In this document: positions 62,999 to 64,000 of the stretch, one piece after another
How positions within the stretch are numbered: position 1 is the stretch's first letter
Layout of the letters: every line of letters starts with the position of its first letter
DNA from: Coemansia sp. RSA 487
Taxonomy: Eukaryota > Kickxellomycota > Kickxellomycetes > Kickxellales > Kickxellaceae
NCBI GenBank assembly: GCA_027577595.1
Contig: JANBRJ010000056.1
Location: 1 to 64,000 of the forward strand
DNA: 64,000 nucleotides
Reading direction: 5' to 3'
Translations under genes and position numbers: made by a program
Notes under the pieces: generated by a model
The model's database searches: none
What the model was told of the DNA's origin: nothing
The model's input: only the letters and a program-made list of their open reading frames with translations

Positions 62999-64000
62999 AT
63001 GGGCTCCACCACAACTGGCGCTTCTGCCATAACAACACCGCAGAGGCAGACCAGGAAGCCTCAGCTGGGATCACTGGCGTCGTCGCCCATTCTACAGGCC
63101 GATGAGCTCAGTCTGAACCCGCGCTGGTCCCCACACATAAAGTCGCCGCGGCAAAACACCACAATATCATCGCGCATCAGGCTTCAGAACTCGGGCCTAT
63201 CAGGAAACGGCGATGCGCCTGCAACAGATAATGCAGCGGAGGCTGCCATGCGCGGTGGTGCTGGACCATTGGCCAGCCCGCTGAGCAAGCGCGCGCGAAT
63301 CCTGCAGACAAACAGTCCAGAGAGTCTGCCTCCTCTCAGCCCGGTCGTCAGCGCCCGGAAGCGCTCGCTGCGCGCAGAGCTGGCACAGGACACGCCGTTC
63401 CCGTTCTCTCCGACAGCGTCAGGGCTACGCATCCGCTACGCGCCATCGTCGCCGCTGTCGCCAACACTGCGCTCGACACCGAATCGCAACGAGCCCGAGT
63501 CGCCGACGCTGACGCGCATGCTGGGGACGGACTCGCCGTCGCTGTCGCTGGACGAAAAGCTGGGCGGTCCAACTGCCATCGACGACGAGAGCCCGACAGT
63601 GTCGCAAATGAGCCGCTCGCTGCTGTTCCGCCTGGACATCGAGTCTCCAACTGGCCGCCGAGCCTCGGCCGCCTCTGCCACCGACCGCTCTCCGCTTCTC
63701 GACGGCGACAAGCCCAGCTTTGCCGAGGCGTCGGCCTTGTTGCTCCGGCGTAGCCCGCAGATCCCACCCAGCGAGGACGACCTCGAGGCTGCCGACAGGG
63801 GCGCACACAGCTCTGCCGAGGAAGAGTCGTGGAGCTGCAAGCAGACTGCCGCCAAGGCGCGCCGACCAAGCACCTCGTCCCGCAGCGACACAGTCGCCGG
63901 TAAGCTAGAGAGGAAGCGGCGAAGGCTGGTTGCAAGCAGGACATCGGTTGTGCCCCAGATATACGTGTCGCCCCTGCATCCGCGGACCGACCACGAGGTC
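62999..64000 (+). CDS. Long Ser/Pro-rich protein, partial (runs off the window)
   Basis: Not recognised. The frame starts MGSTTTGASAITTPQRQTRK and is open through the last base, at least 334 residues. It is rich in Ser-Pro and Thr-Pro pairs (SPLSKRARILQTNSPESLPP, TASGLRIRYAPSSPLSPTLR, ESPTLTRMLGTDSPSLSLDE), with basic patches (KLERKRRRLVASR) that could be nuclear localisation signals. This is the look of the disordered N-terminus of a cell-cycle kinase, phosphatase or transcription factor, a likely CDK or MAPK target. The folded domain lies beyond the window, so no function can be given. The ATG follows an AT- and CA-rich leader and has a good context (GGCAATGG). Confidence 0.75.
   Translation, partial: MGSTTTGASAITTPQRQTRKPQLGSLASSPILQADELSLNPRWSPHIKSPRQNTTISSRIRLQNSGLSGNGDAPATDNAAEAAMRGGAGPLASPLSKRARILQTNSPESLPPLSPVVSARKRSLRAELAQDTPFPFSPTASGLRIRYAPSSPLSPTLRSTPNRNEPESPTLTRMLGTDSPSLSLDEKLGGPTAIDDESPTVSQMSRSLLFRLDIESPTGRRASAASATDRSPLLDGDKPSFAEASALLLRRSPQIPPSEDDLEAADRGAHSSAEEESWSCKQTAAKARRPSTSSRSDTVAGKLERKRRRLVASRTSVVPQIYVSPLHPRTDHEV

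Noticed and set aside
1-64000. tRNA genes, rRNA genes and CRISPR arrays
   Set aside because: I scanned by eye for tRNA box-B and cloverleaf patterns, rRNA blocks and regular direct repeats. Only the SINE-like boxes were found, and CRISPR arrays are not expected in a fungal nucleus.

Overview
The window is nuclear DNA of a filamentous fungus. It carries core eukaryotic and fungal genes (cytochrome bc1 subunit Qcr9, TRAPP subunit Trs23/TRAPPC4, Orm-type sphingolipid regulator, Bfr1, NuA4 subunit Eaf7, a Swi3/Rsc8-type remodeller subunit, an HSF-type factor, an ER protein disulfide isomerase ending in KDEL). Introns are few and short. Two genes, a WW-MyTH4-RhoGAP and an A20/AN1 zinc finger, are of a kind common in early-diverging fungi. 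An early-diverging lineage, possibly Kickxellomycotina/Zoopagomycota, is my inference; no sequence here proves it.

Layout. Positions 1 to about 16,500 (island I) are AT-rich and repeat-filled. They hold small solo LTRs, short dispersed repeats, a SINE-like element, a triple-hairpin repeat, broken host genes (tryptophan synthase C-terminus, an ABCC transporter nucleotide-binding domain) and a set of very small orphan genes, several with a clear TATA box. A Ser/Thr-rich membrane sensor-like gene (14,058-14,921) lies near its right edge. From 16,886 to about 51,400 the window is gene-dense: mitochondrial ABC1/ADCK kinase, Eaf7, ankyrin protein, malonyl-CoA synthetase-like enzyme, Ulp2-like SUMO protease, A20/AN1 protein, glycogen phosphorylase, PLP-homeostasis protein, PDI, a three-exon unknown, HSF-type factor, Swi3-like protein and RhoGAP. 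Island II (about 53,100-57,300) repeats the composition of island I, shares at least five repeat families with it, and contains a second ABCC fragment and an orphan multi-pass membrane gene. From 57,974 to the end are ORMDL, BFR1, QCR9, TRAPPC4 and the start of a long Ser/Pro-rich protein that runs off the window.

Main oddities. (1) Glycogen phosphorylase is intact except for an in-frame TAG inside its most conserved motif, in a tight cluster of apparent substitutions. (2) A repeat made of three consecutive hairpins occurs in two inverted copies, with compensatory changes in two stems. (3) A 141-bp element with an 11-bp target duplication lies in the ABCC fragment and looks like a SINE. (4) A solo LTR with a perfect 5-bp duplication sits on the stop codon of a small gene. 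(5) Island I carries several TATA-led genes of under 90 codons with no recognised family.
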